NCBI GenBank assembly: GCA_002311925.1
Contig: DCAK01000050.1
Span: 267 to 17,673 of the forward strand
Direction: 5' to 3'
Source of the DNA: Planctomycetes bacterium UBA1135
GTDB taxonomy: Bacteria; Planctomycetota; UBA1135
Length of the DNA: 17,407 nt
The notes under the pieces were generated by a model. The model searched no databases. It was not told where the DNA came from and worked only from the letters and a program-made list of their open reading frames with translations. How positions within the stretch are numbered: the stretch's first letter is position 1; every line of letters starts with the position of its first letter. The translations under genes were made by a program, and so were the position numbers. Shown piece by piece: positions 7,588-15,168 of this stretch.

Positions 7588-9276
7588 ATGCAGATCACCA
7601 AAACCCTTGCAGCCATATTCCTAGTCTCTGCTTGCGCCAACTCGGCGTTGGCATTCCAAACTGCGGCTTCAGCGCAGAAAAAGACCCCCAAGCCGTGGCC
7701 GCAAGAGAAATTCGCAAGATGGGGAACCGAAGCGTTGGCTCAAATCAAACTCGACCATCGAGTTGCCGACACCTACTTCTATTACGAAGACCAGAACCGT
7801 GACGCCTTTTCGTTTACCTGGGGAATCGGCATGCAGATGCGGGCCCTGGCACAGGCAGCGAAGCTGGATCCTTATCGTTACCAAGCTCGCTTGGAGAATT
7901 TGGCCGAGGCTACAGTCGGTGCCTATTGGGACGCCAACACAAACGGCATCGGTGGCTTCTCCGTCGCCATGGGGCCTCCTTTCTACGAATTAAATCGCTA
8001 TTCCGATGAAAACGCATGGCTCTCTTATTCGTATATCCAAGCTTATGAGGTCACGGGTGACCCCTTCCATCTTCAGTACGCCAAAGACAGTTTGGCCTTT
8101 GCCCTAAGCCTTGAGCATCCGACGTTGGGAGGGCTGTGGTGGAAAGAACTATTCCTGTTTTGGAATCCGCAAATTGCTACCTGTTCCACTGCCGCAGCCG
8201 CATTGGCCGCGCTGCAAATCCACAAAGTCACCAACGATCCCTTTTACTTATCGGAAGGCGTCCGGCTACTCGATTGGTTGACCACCAACATGCAAGACAG
8301 CGACGGATTGTTTTGGAGAGCAATGTTTCCGGACGGCAGCGTTCATGGACCTAAATGGTCCTGCGATTCTGCCATCCCAGCGCACGCATTTGCCCTTCTG
8401 TATCAACTTACTGGCCGACCTGAGCACCTGAACGAGGCCAAGCGCATTGCCACGGCCATGGAGAACCGCTGGGTGGACCCTGCTACTGGGACCATTCAGG
8501 ACCCGTCCTACTTTGGCTTCACCGCGATCGAGGCCTGGGTATGTCTGTACGAGCAGACCCAAAACCCTCGTTGGCTTCACCTAATTCAGGCAACCCTGGA
8601 GTTCGTCCACAACTCCACACGTGACCAATTCGGGCGCTACCCGGAATACTGGGATCAAACTCCATCAACGCCTTACATCACTTGGCAGTTCCACTGGAGC
8701 ACTGCCCAACCCTGCGCTTTTTGGACCGCTGCGCAAATTGGCGGTATACCAACGACTCCGCAAGATGCCATTCCAAGCTCGAGCATTGCTGCATCGGCTT
8801 CCAGTCACTGGCCCGGTTGCACTCCGATCAAAAGTGCGAATGGCTCAGGGTTGACCGATGTTGTCCACAACAACAGCATCACCGCTTCTTCGATGTGGAC
8901 AACCCTTCCCGGAGGTGGCGGCGCTTCCAATCCTCACCCGGGCACCGAGCCAGGGGCGGCGTGGATCAAGTACCAGTTTGATCAGATCTATGACCTTGGC
9001 ACCCTTTGGGTGTGGAACCAAAATCAGCTTTCGAGCAGTGACCGAGGCCTGCGAAACGTCACCATTGAGTACTCCGCTGACGGCTCACGTTGGACCAAGC
9101 TCGGTGAATTTGAGTTCGCCCCGGCCGCTGGCACTGCCCGTTATGGTCACGATATTGAGGTCGACTTTGGTGGAATTCCAGCGAAGTATGTGGTGATCAC
9201 TGCCCATTCCACGGGCGGCAATTGGGGCGGCGATTCCTTTGGACTGAGCGAAGTTCGATTCGGTGTTATTGAATAG
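7588..9276 (+). CDS. Secreted GH76-like glycoside hydrolase with C-terminal discoidin (F5/8 type C) domain
   Basis: 562 residues from ATG 7588 (ATG 7570, six codons earlier, is possible). Signal peptide: K5, a hydrophobic stretch 7-15, then VSAC (C16), which could be a lipobox, or cleavage after ANSALA. Residues about 40-400 form an (alpha/alpha)6-barrel like GH76 alpha-1,6-mannanases: NAWLSYSYIQAYEVTGDPF, GGLWWKE, AAAALAALQIHKVTNDPFYL, GLFWRAMFPDG, SAIPAHAFALLYQLTGRP. The spot of the GH76 Asp-Asp dyad reads D140-E141 in SDENAW. Residues about 420-562 form a discoidin-type carbohydrate-binding domain (WIKYQFDQIYDLGTLWVWN, VTIEYSADGSRW, FGLSEVRFG), a kind common in PVC bacteria. GC in lines 8161-8280 is about 54% against 70% in late hutI, suggesting transfer. 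Alpha-mannan is the inferred substrate; another (alpha/alpha)6 family remains possible. Confidence 0.75.
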   Translation: MQITKTLAAIFLVSACANSALAFQTAASAQKKTPKPWPQEKFARWGTEALAQIKLDHRVADTYFYYEDQNRDAFSFTWGIGMQMRALAQAAKLDPYRYQARLENLAEATVGAYWDANTNGIGGFSVAMGPPFYELNRYSDENAWLSYSYIQAYEVTGDPFHLQYAKDSLAFALSLEHPTLGGLWWKELFLFWNPQIATCSTAAAALAALQIHKVTNDPFYLSEGVRLLDWLTTNMQDSDGLFWRAMFPDGSVHGPKWSCDSAIPAHAFALLYQLTGRPEHLNEAKRIATAMENRWVDPATGTIQDPSYFGFTAIEAWVCLYEQTQNPRWLHLIQATLEFVHNSTRDQFGRYPEYWDQTPSTPYITWQFHWSTAQPCAFWTAAQIGGIPTTPQDAIPSSSIAASASSHWPGCTPIKSANGSGLTDVVHNNSITASSMWTTLPGGGGASNPHPGTEPGAAWIKYQFDQIYDLGTLWVWNQNQLSSSDRGLRNVTIEYSADGSRWTKLGEFEFAPAAGTARYGHDIEVDFGGIPAKYVVITAHSTGGNWGGDSFGLSEVRFGVIE

Positions 9277-9345
9277 GTGAATTGGGTCCGCCCTGTAAGA
9301 CGTGCCAAGGAGTAAAAATCAAGCTCCAGCGAAACCGTTGAGTAC

Positions 9346-9414
9346 TTACTCGTCCTCATCCTCTGAGGACTCCGAGAAAGATTCCCAGTCAAAAACTGAA
9401 GAAAGCAATGGAGG
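9346..9414 (-). pseudogene. Possible C-terminal remnant with an acidic tail
   Basis: On the minus strand one frame is open from just after a TGA (9417-9415) to a TAA (9348-9346). It reads 22 residues and ends DWESFSESSEDEDE, which looks like the acidic C-terminus of a real protein. There is no start codon, and ftcD ends just upstream, so nothing longer survives. It may be a decayed gene end left when the GH76-like gene arrived, or a chance frame. I do not recognise a parent family. Confidence 0.15.
9352..9370. terminator. Weak hairpin between convergent genes
   Basis: GTCCTC (9352-9357) and GAGGAC (9365-9370) form a perfect 6-bp stem with a 7-nt loop, between the convergent GH76-like gene and ftcD where a terminator is expected. 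No T-run follows on either strand, so it does not look like a standard intrinsic terminator. Nothing else in the 147-nt gap stands out. Confidence 0.2.
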
Positions 9415-9423
9415 TCATCGGAA

Positions 9424-11181
9424 CTAGCCTTGTGTGTGGGAGTTTTCGGCCAAGCGTTCGTCGACAACGGCGAGAATTTTCTTTTCGAGGGTTTCGGCGC
9501 AGGTGGTGAGTTCGGAGGCCTTGGCCAGGAAGGAGTCGCGGAGGGGGGCGTCTTCGAGGTCGGGGGCGTTGATGCGTACGTTGAGGCCGGCGCCGAGGAC
9601 GGCCGCGCGAGCGCAGAGGGCGGCGACGCCGGCATCGCTTGCTGATGCCTTGAGTCCTGATTCCGCCATGGCAAGGGCGGTGCTCATGGCTTCGAGGGCG
9701 ACCTCCATGACCTGGAGCGGAACCTCGATTGCGTTCCGGACTGCGGCCTGGACGGCCTTGTCTTTCGCGGCCTTTTCGTCGTCGTCACCGGCGGGCAGCC
9801 GCCAGGAGGCCATGATTGAGTCGAAGGCGGCGGTGTCTTCATCCACCAGGGAAAGCAGGCGGTCGTGGCAGGCTTTGCCTTGTTCGGCGTGCTTGCTGAA
9901 CTCCTCCCAGCGGTCATCCCAGCCCTGCTTGTGGGAGGAAAGGTTGGCGACCATGGTGGCCAGCGCCGCTCCCAGGGCCCCGGCTGCGGCTGCGGCCGAC
10001 CCTCCCCCAGGCGCGGGAGATTCCGACGCGGTTTCCCAGACGAAATCCTGGAGCGTCTTTTCGACCAGCTTGGGCTTGGGGGAAGCGCCCCTTCCTTCGG
10101 CTGCGGAAGCGGCGGGGCCGGACCCCCGCTTGCGGGCTTCGAGCGCGCTTTCCACCAACTTTTCCTCCTCACGAAAGGGCCCCAGCTCGTCCAGGCCCAT
10201 GCTGCGGACCGCGATGTGAATCAGTTCACGGTCGCTGACCCCCGTCGAACGTTGCTGGCGACGGAGGTAGTGGCGGCCGGCGTCGAGCATTACCGACCGG
10301 GGGACCAGGCCCACCAATTCGGACCCCGTTGCCCGAATGCCACGGTCCCGTGCCTTGGCCTCGACTTCGTCGAAAGCCTGGTGCAGGGAAACCTGCGACA
10401 GGTCAGTCAGGTTGAGTGAAACCTGGCAGATTCCGTATTCCTTGATGAACCAGCCGATTCCCTTGACGGTGGCGAGCGACCCCGGCATCCAAACGGGGTT
10501 GCCGTCGGCGTCCTGGACCACCGGGCCCGTCAGGGGATGACCCTCCCGTTGGATGCGACCCTTTTCCCGCACATCGAAGGCCACGGCGTTGGCGCGGCGG
10601 GTGGAGGTGGTGTTGAGGTTGACATTGAAGGCGGCCAGGAAATTGCGGGCGCTGACAGCGGTGGCCCCCGTCCGGGGTTGGAATTCCGTCGGCCCGAAAT
10701 CGGGGGCGTGGGCCGGGTCCTTCATCCGCTCGGCCAGGCCCTCGTATTCCCCGGCCCGGACCTGGGCGAGGTTGCGTCGCTCGGGCCGGGTGGCCGCTTC
10801 TTCGTAGAGATACACGCTGAGGCCCGCCTCCTCGCCCAGCCTTCGGCCCAGCTCGCGCGCCAGTTCCACGGTTTCTTCCATGGTGATTCCCGACACCGGA
10901 ACCAGAGGGCAGACATCCATGGCTCCGAAGCGCGGGTGTTGGCCGGAATGGCGGGTCATGTCTATGAGGCTTGCGGCTTCCTTCCCCGCCCGGACCGCCG
11001 CTTCCACCACGGCCTCGGGTTCACCGGCCAGCGTGACCACGGTGCGGTGGGTGGCCGCACCGGGGTCGACATCCAGCAGCTCCACCCCGGCCACGCCCGC
11101 GGCTGCGGCGGCGATACGGTCGATGACCGAACGGTCGCGGCCCTCGCTGAAGTTGGGGACGCACTCGAGAACGCGTTTCAT
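9424..11181 (-). CDS. ftcD: Bifunctional glutamate formimidoyltransferase / formimidoyl-THF cyclodeaminase (FtcD)
   Basis: 585-residue fused enzyme. The N-terminal part moves the formimino group of formiminoglutamate to tetrahydrofolate. The C-terminal part releases ammonia to give 5,10-methenyl-THF. ATG 11181 starts MKRVLECVPNFSEG, the family's usual N-terminus; longer in-frame starts upstream add unrelated sequence. The catalytic His falls at H82 in HSGQHPRFGAMDVCPLVP, the same number as in human FTCD. The formiminotransferase part runs to about 340. An Ala/Gly/Lys-rich linker (about 345-371) is some 15 residues longer than in human FTCD (541 residues). The helical cyclodeaminase part carries SPAPGGGS (388-395) and ARAAVLGAGLNVRIN. 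It works directly after HutI but has its own divergent promoter region shared with the thiolase operon. Many bacteria encode the two halves separately. Confidence 0.96.
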   Translation of the reverse strand: MKRVLECVPNFSEGRDRSVIDRIAAAAAGVAGVELLDVDPGAATHRTVVTLAGEPEAVVEAAVRAGKEAASLIDMTRHSGQHPRFGAMDVCPLVPVSGITMEETVELARELGRRLGEEAGLSVYLYEEAATRPERRNLAQVRAGEYEGLAERMKDPAHAPDFGPTEFQPRTGATAVSARNFLAAFNVNLNTTSTRRANAVAFDVREKGRIQREGHPLTGPVVQDADGNPVWMPGSLATVKGIGWFIKEYGICQVSLNLTDLSQVSLHQAFDEVEAKARDRGIRATGSELVGLVPRSVMLDAGRHYLRRQQRSTGVSDRELIHIAVRSMGLDELGPFREEEKLVESALEARKRGSGPAASAAEGRGASPKPKLVEKTLQDFVWETASESPAPGGGSAAAAAGALGAALATMVANLSSHKQGWDDRWEEFSKHAEQGKACHDRLLSLVDEDTAAFDSIMASWRLPAGDDDEKAAKDKAVQAAVRNAIEVPLQVMEVALEAMSTALAMAESGLKASASDAGVAALCARAAVLGAGLNVRINAPDLEDAPLRDSFLAKASELTTCAETLEKKILAVVDERLAENSHTQG

Positions 11182-11240
11182 GGGCGGGATTCTAGGGGCG
11201 GTTAGAATGTAGGGCCGCCGGGTGCGTCCCGGTCCCTTCA
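11182..11240. promoter_or_regulatory. Divergent ftcD / thiolase-operon promoter region with TAGAAT on both strands
   Basis: This 59-bp gap separates two divergent transcription units. TAGAAT occurs on the minus strand at 11194-11189, 7 nt before the ftcD ATG, the spacing of a -10 box for a leaderless message. TAGAAT occurs again on the plus strand at 11203-11208, 32 nt before the thiolase ATG. The two boxes point away from each other, 8 nt apart. Neither has a recognisable -35 or a Shine-Dalgarno downstream. The same hexamer precedes the operon at 5079. Confidence 0.4.
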
Positions 11241-12431
11241 ATGTCCGGTCCGGAACCCGTCGTAGTCGCATCCGCCGTCCGTACGCCCATCGGGCGTTTC
11301 ATGGGCGGATTGGCCCCTTTGCCCGCCACCGAGCTGGGCGGGGTGGCCGCCAAGGGGGCGCTGGAAAAGGCCGGAATCGAGCCTGGAGCTGTGGATTCCG
11401 GGTTCTTCGGGATGGCTCGCCAGGCCGGCGCCCGTCCCAATCCCGCCCGGCAGGTGATGTGGGCCGCCGGAGTCCCCCAGGAAAAGCCCGCAATGACCAT
11501 TAACCAGGCCTGCGCTTCCGGACTTCAGTCGGTCCTGTTGGCCGCCGACGCCATTCGATCGGGCCGTTCCTCCGTGGCGCTGGCCGGCGGCATGGAAAGC
11601 ATGTCGAATGTCCCCTACATGCTGGGTCGGATGCGCGGAGGATTCCGCCTCGGCGACGGCAAGGTGGAGGACCTCATGCACCGGGACGGGTTTTCCTGTC
11701 CCCTTTCGGAAATGCTGATGGGGGACACGGCCGAGCTCCTGGCCACCGAGGACGGGATTTCCCGCGAGGACCAGGACGCCTTCGCCCTGCGCAGCCAGCA
11801 AAAGGCCGGCGCAGCCTGGGAGGAGGGCCGCTTCGCCGATGAAGTGGTTCCCGTCGAAGTTCCTTCCCGCAAGGGCCCGACGGTGGTCGAAAAGGACGAG
11901 CATCCCAGGCCCGACACATCGCTGGAAAAGCTGGGCGCCCTCGCCCCCGTCTTCGACCCCGAAAACGGTACCGTTTCGGCGGGCAATTCCTCGGGCATCA
12001 CGGACGGAGCCGCCGCCCTGGTCTTGATGTCGGTCGCCGAGGCCGAAAAGCGGGGCATCGCCCCCCTGGCGTTGCTGGACGACGGCCAGGTCGAGGGCAC
12101 CGACCCCGCCCGCATGGGGCTGGGTCCGGTTCCCGCGGTGGAAGCCCTGCTTGAACGCCGTGGTTGGACCCTGTCCGATTTCGGCCTCTTCGAACTCAAC
12201 GAAGCCTTCGCCGCCCAGGTGCTGGCCTGCCTCAAGCGGCTTTCCGTCCCCGAGGATATTCTGAACGTCAACGGCGGCGCCATCTCCCTAGGTCACCCCA
12301 TCGGGTGCTCCGGGGCGCGCATCGCCGTCACCCTTCTCCACGAAATGAACCGCCGCGGAACCCCTCGCGGCCTCGCCACTCTCTGCGTAAGTGGCGGTCT
12401 CGGTATCGCCGCCGCTTTCTCTCGCCCATGA
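11241..12431 (+). CDS. Thiolase (acetyl-CoA C-acyltransferase family)
   Basis: 396-residue thiolase that condenses or cleaves acyl-CoA with acetyl-CoA or CoA. Catalytic residues are complete: nucleophile C91 in NQACASG, H352 in GHPIGCSG, and C382 in LCVSGGLG. NEAFA and the AGGMESMSNVPY block are also conserved. It starts PVVVASAVRTPIGRF, as biosynthetic and degradative thiolases do, and has normal length. Sequence alone does not separate acetoacetyl-CoA thiolase from 3-ketoacyl-CoA thiolase. It is the first gene of the plus-strand operon, 59 nt from divergent ftcD. Its TGA overlaps the ATG of the PPIase lipoprotein gene (ATGA), so the two are probably coupled. A second thiolase, paralogous but not a recent copy, lies four genes on. 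Confidence 0.93.
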   Translation: MSGPEPVVVASAVRTPIGRFMGGLAPLPATELGGVAAKGALEKAGIEPGAVDSGFFGMARQAGARPNPARQVMWAAGVPQEKPAMTINQACASGLQSVLLAADAIRSGRSSVALAGGMESMSNVPYMLGRMRGGFRLGDGKVEDLMHRDGFSCPLSEMLMGDTAELLATEDGISREDQDAFALRSQQKAGAAWEEGRFADEVVPVEVPSRKGPTVVEKDEHPRPDTSLEKLGALAPVFDPENGTVSAGNSSGITDGAAALVLMSVAEAEKRGIAPLALLDDGQVEGTDPARMGLGPVPAVEALLERRGWTLSDFGLFELNEAFAAQVLACLKRLSVPEDILNVNGGAISLGHPIGCSGARIAVTLLHEMNRRGTPRGLATLCVSGGLGIAAAFSRP

Positions 12432-13750
12432 AAAGAATCCTTCCCTTCCTTCTGCTCGCCGCCTGCACCGGCCAGGCTTCCGAAACCCAGGACGGTCCCG
12501 CCGTGGCGGCCGCCGCCCCGCCCATGATCAAGGAAGGGCATGTGGGCCAGGATGTGGTCCTAATTCCCGCCGACCAGGCCAAGGGCGCCCCGGAGTACAA
12601 GCCCGCCCGCGAACCTGCATTCGGTTTCGGGCCCGATGGCGACATTGCGGATGCCTCCCTTGGTGGATTCTTCGTCGAGATGGAGTGCTCGGTGGACGGG
12701 AATTCGGTGGGGACGATGGTCTTCACCTTCTGGCCTGAAAAGGCCCCGGGCACCGTCCGCAATTTCCTCCGCTACTGCGACGAAGGCTTCTACGACGGAC
12801 TCAAGTTTCACCGCGTTCTGCGGGATTTCATGGTGCAGGGGGGCGACCCCCAGGGAACGGGCGCCGGCGACGGCCCCCACGGACAAATTGTGGGCGAATT
12901 TTCCGACGACCCCGTCTTCAGCCACGAATACGGGGTCCTCTCCATGGCCCGCGGCAACGATTCCGATTCGGCATCCTGCCAATTCTTCGTCTGTTCCAAC
13001 ACGGGTGAGCAAGGCTGGAACCTGGACGGCAGTTACGCATCCTTCGGCAAGCTCCACGGCGGGGTCGCCACCTTGGAAGCCCTTGCCGACATCCCCGTCG
13101 TCCTGGGTGGCCGTGAAAAATCCCGACCCACCCTTGACGCCCTCATCGTCACGGCCGTGGTCCGCAAGGGCCAACCCGGCGAAGGAGAATCCATCGTCCG
13201 CCCGATGCCCGAACTCGATTTGGGTGGCGAGGCGGAAAAAATCGTCGTTCAGCATGTGCTGATTTCCTTCACAGGCACCCCGACCCAGGCCAAGCGCAGC
13301 AAGGAAGAAGCTGAAGCGCTGGCCAAGGAAATCCTTGAACGGGCCCGCAAGGGCGAGGATTTCACCGCGCTGGTGAACGAATTCTCCGACGACCCGCCCA
13401 AGGAAGGCCTCGAGCCTCCCGGCATCTACCGATTGCTCAACAAGGGTGTCCGCGACCTCGACGGCGAGCGGTCCCGTTCGAAATTGGGCAAGGCGTTCAT
13501 GGCCTTCAAGGCCGAGCTGGACGCCAAGATGAAGGCGCGCACCCTCGACCAGGCATCCTACGGGTCGCAGATGCAGGCCAAGCAGAAGGATCTCATGGCC
13601 CGCATGGGGCCCAGGTCCTTCCCTCGCGACCAGATGGTTCCTGGTTTCGGCGACGTCTCCTTCACATTGAAGGTGGGCGAGGTCGGGATTGCCAACTACG
13701 ACCTTTCCGCCAGCCCCTTCGGCTGGCACGTCATCAAGAGGCTGGAGTAG
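12428..13750 (+). CDS. Lipoprotein with cyclophilin and parvulin peptidyl-prolyl isomerase domains
   Basis: 440-residue predicted lipoprotein with two unrelated PPIase domains. ATG 12428 is chosen because it overlaps the thiolase stop (ATGA) and gives a signal peptide with lipobox LAAC (C13). Residues 14-75 are a low-complexity linker. The cyclophilin domain (about 78-247) has FHRVLRDFMVQGGDPQGTG with R129, F134 and Q137, then Q185 and F187 in SASCQFFVC, and W197; the usual active-site His is Y203. A parvulin domain follows (about 271-440): QHVLIS with H276, the helix EAEALAKEILERARKGEDF, NEFSDDP, and FGWHVIKRLE with H434, so both parvulin His positions remain. A charged insert of about 64 residues (340-403) splits it. 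It should act in the periplasm as a folding factor. Such a fusion is unfamiliar to me. Confidence 0.88.
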   Translation: MKRILPFLLLAACTGQASETQDGPAVAAAAPPMIKEGHVGQDVVLIPADQAKGAPEYKPAREPAFGFGPDGDIADASLGGFFVEMECSVDGNSVGTMVFTFWPEKAPGTVRNFLRYCDEGFYDGLKFHRVLRDFMVQGGDPQGTGAGDGPHGQIVGEFSDDPVFSHEYGVLSMARGNDSDSASCQFFVCSNTGEQGWNLDGSYASFGKLHGGVATLEALADIPVVLGGREKSRPTLDALIVTAVVRKGQPGEGESIVRPMPELDLGGEAEKIVVQHVLISFTGTPTQAKRSKEEAEALAKEILERARKGEDFTALVNEFSDDPPKEGLEPPGIYRLLNKGVRDLDGERSRSKLGKAFMAFKAELDAKMKARTLDQASYGSQMQAKQKDLMARMGPRSFPRDQMVPGFGDVSFTLKVGEVGIANYDLSASPFGWHVIKRLE

Positions 13751-13776
13751 CCTCGTCATCCCCCAAGCAGCTTCCC

Positions 13777-14337
13777 ATGGAAAATACTCTCGACATTCAG
13801 AAACTCGACGACGCCGCCCTCGCCGACGCCAGGGTCGACCTCGAGGTAGCCATCGACGGCCAGGAGGCCGGCACCCTTTCTCTGGAATTCTGGCCCCAGG
13901 CCGCGCCCGGCACGGTTCGGAATTTTCTTCAGTACGCATCCGACGGTTTTTATGACGGACTGACCTTTCACCGGGTGGTGACAGGATTCATGGTCCAGGG
14001 CGGCTGCCCCCAGGGCACCGGTACCGGTTCCGGCCCCTCCGGCATGATTCGCGGCGAATTCTCGAACGACTCGGCCCACAGCCACCAGCGCGGAACCATC
14101 TCGATGGCCCGCAGCAACGACCCCGATTCGGCTTCCTGCCAGTTCTTCATCTGCCACGACGTCGCCACCTTTCTCGACGGCCAGTACGCCGCCTTCGGCA
14201 AGCTGATCGCCGGCGACGACACTCTCGACAAGCTGGCTTCGGTGCCCGTCGGCCCCGGCGGCGGAGGCGAAGTTTCGGCTCCCAAGGTGCGCTGTGAAAT
14301 CAAGCGGGCTACGGTCCGCCTCGAAAAGCAGGCATGA
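13777..14337 (+). CDS. Cytoplasmic cyclophilin-type peptidyl-prolyl isomerase
   Basis: 186-residue single-domain cyclophilin that catalyses cis-trans isomerisation of Xaa-Pro bonds. Key residues: R66, F71 and Q74 in FHRVVTGFMVQGG, and Q122/F124 in SASCQFFIC. The Trp that governs cyclosporin binding in human CypA is F132, and the active-site His is Y137, as in many bacterial forms. No signal peptide, so probably cytosolic. It shares long blocks with the cyclophilin domain of the gene before it (APGTVRNFL, DGFYDGL, PDSASCQFF or close variants), which indicates a local duplication. The gap to the upstream gene is 26 nt without a Shine-Dalgarno. Its TGA overlaps the enoyl-CoA hydratase ATG. Confidence 0.94.
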   Translation: MENTLDIQKLDDAALADARVDLEVAIDGQEAGTLSLEFWPQAAPGTVRNFLQYASDGFYDGLTFHRVVTGFMVQGGCPQGTGTGSGPSGMIRGEFSNDSAHSHQRGTISMARSNDPDSASCQFFICHDVATFLDGQYAAFGKLIAGDDTLDKLASVPVGPGGGGEVSAPKVRCEIKRATVRLEKQA

Positions 14338-15164
14338 GCACGGCCGAGGAACTGGACGATGTGATGGAGGAGGTCGAGTACACCTGGCCCGACCTCGAGG
14401 TGGACGTGGACGAGGACGGCATCGCCCGCCTCGCTGTTTCGCGTCCGGACGCCCTCAACGCCCTCAACGCAGAGGTCGTGGGCCAGATTCGGGAAGCCAT
14501 CGAGGAACTCGCCATGGATGACGCTGTTTCAGCCATCGTCCTGACCGGCAGCGGCGACAAGGCCTTCGTGGCCGGCGCCGACATTGCCGAAATGGCGGAT
14601 TACGACCCGCTCGACGCTCGCGCCTTCAGTCACTTCGGCCAGGACATGCTTTCGGCCATCGAGGCCTGCCCCAAGGTGGTCATCGCAATGATTCAGGGTT
14701 ACGCCCTGGGCGGCGGGCTTGAACTGGCGCTCGCCTGCCACCTGCGGGTGGCCTCCACCACGGCCAAGCTCGGCCTCCCCGAGGTCGGCCTCGGCCTCAT
14801 CCCCGGCTTCGGCGGAACCCAGCGCCTTTCCCGCATCGCCGGGCCGGCCGTCGCCCGCGAATGGATTCTCACCGGCGAGCAATTCTCGGCCGAGGAAGCC
14901 TGGCGGGTGGGGGTGGTCAACCGGGTGGTCGAACCCGACGCCCTCTGGAGCGAAACCCGCGGTCTCGCCATCAAGGTGGCCTCGCGGGGGCCGGTGGCCG
15001 TCCAGGCTGCCCTGGAAACCATCCGCCGCGGTCTCGAAGTGGGCCAGTCCGAGGGCGAGAGCCTCGAGGCCGACGCATTCGGCATGATGTTCTCGACCCG
15101 CGACATGAAGGAGGGCGTCCAGGCCTTCCTCGAAAAGCGCAAGCCCGAATTCGAAGGTCGCTAG
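14334..15164 (+). CDS. Enoyl-CoA hydratase (crotonase family)
   Basis: 276-residue crotonase that hydrates trans-2-enoyl-CoA to 3-hydroxyacyl-CoA. Both catalytic glutamates of true hydratases are present: E130 in GGGLELALAC and E150 in LPEVGLGLIPGFGGTQRL, 20 residues apart as in rat mitochondrial enoyl-CoA hydratase. The oxyanion hole is formed by FVAGADIAEM (78-87) and the ALGGG turn. An acidic N-terminal extension of about 22 residues precedes the core. Dimethylallyl- or other isomerase roles are less likely with both Glu kept. It overlaps the cyclophilin gene by 4 nt and is followed 4 nt later by a thiolase. No 3-hydroxyacyl-CoA dehydrogenase is visible, so the set is incomplete within the window. 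Confidence 0.93.
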   Translation: MSTAEELDDVMEEVEYTWPDLEVDVDEDGIARLAVSRPDALNALNAEVVGQIREAIEELAMDDAVSAIVLTGSGDKAFVAGADIAEMADYDPLDARAFSHFGQDMLSAIEACPKVVIAMIQGYALGGGLELALACHLRVASTTAKLGLPEVGLGLIPGFGGTQRLSRIAGPAVAREWILTGEQFSAEEAWRVGVVNRVVEPDALWSETRGLAIKVASRGPVAVQAALETIRRGLEVGQSEGESLEADAFGMMFSTRDMKEGVQAFLEKRKPEFEGR

Positions 15165-15168
15165 AACC

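Noticed and set aside
12164..12427. N-terminal extension of the PPIase lipoprotein by 88 codons
   Set aside because: The extension is Arg-rich out-of-frame thiolase sequence and would hide the lipobox signal peptide.
12560..13939. Minus-strand open frame of 459 codons
   Set aside because: It lies opposite the two PPIase genes, with no recognisable domain; a shadow of the real genes.
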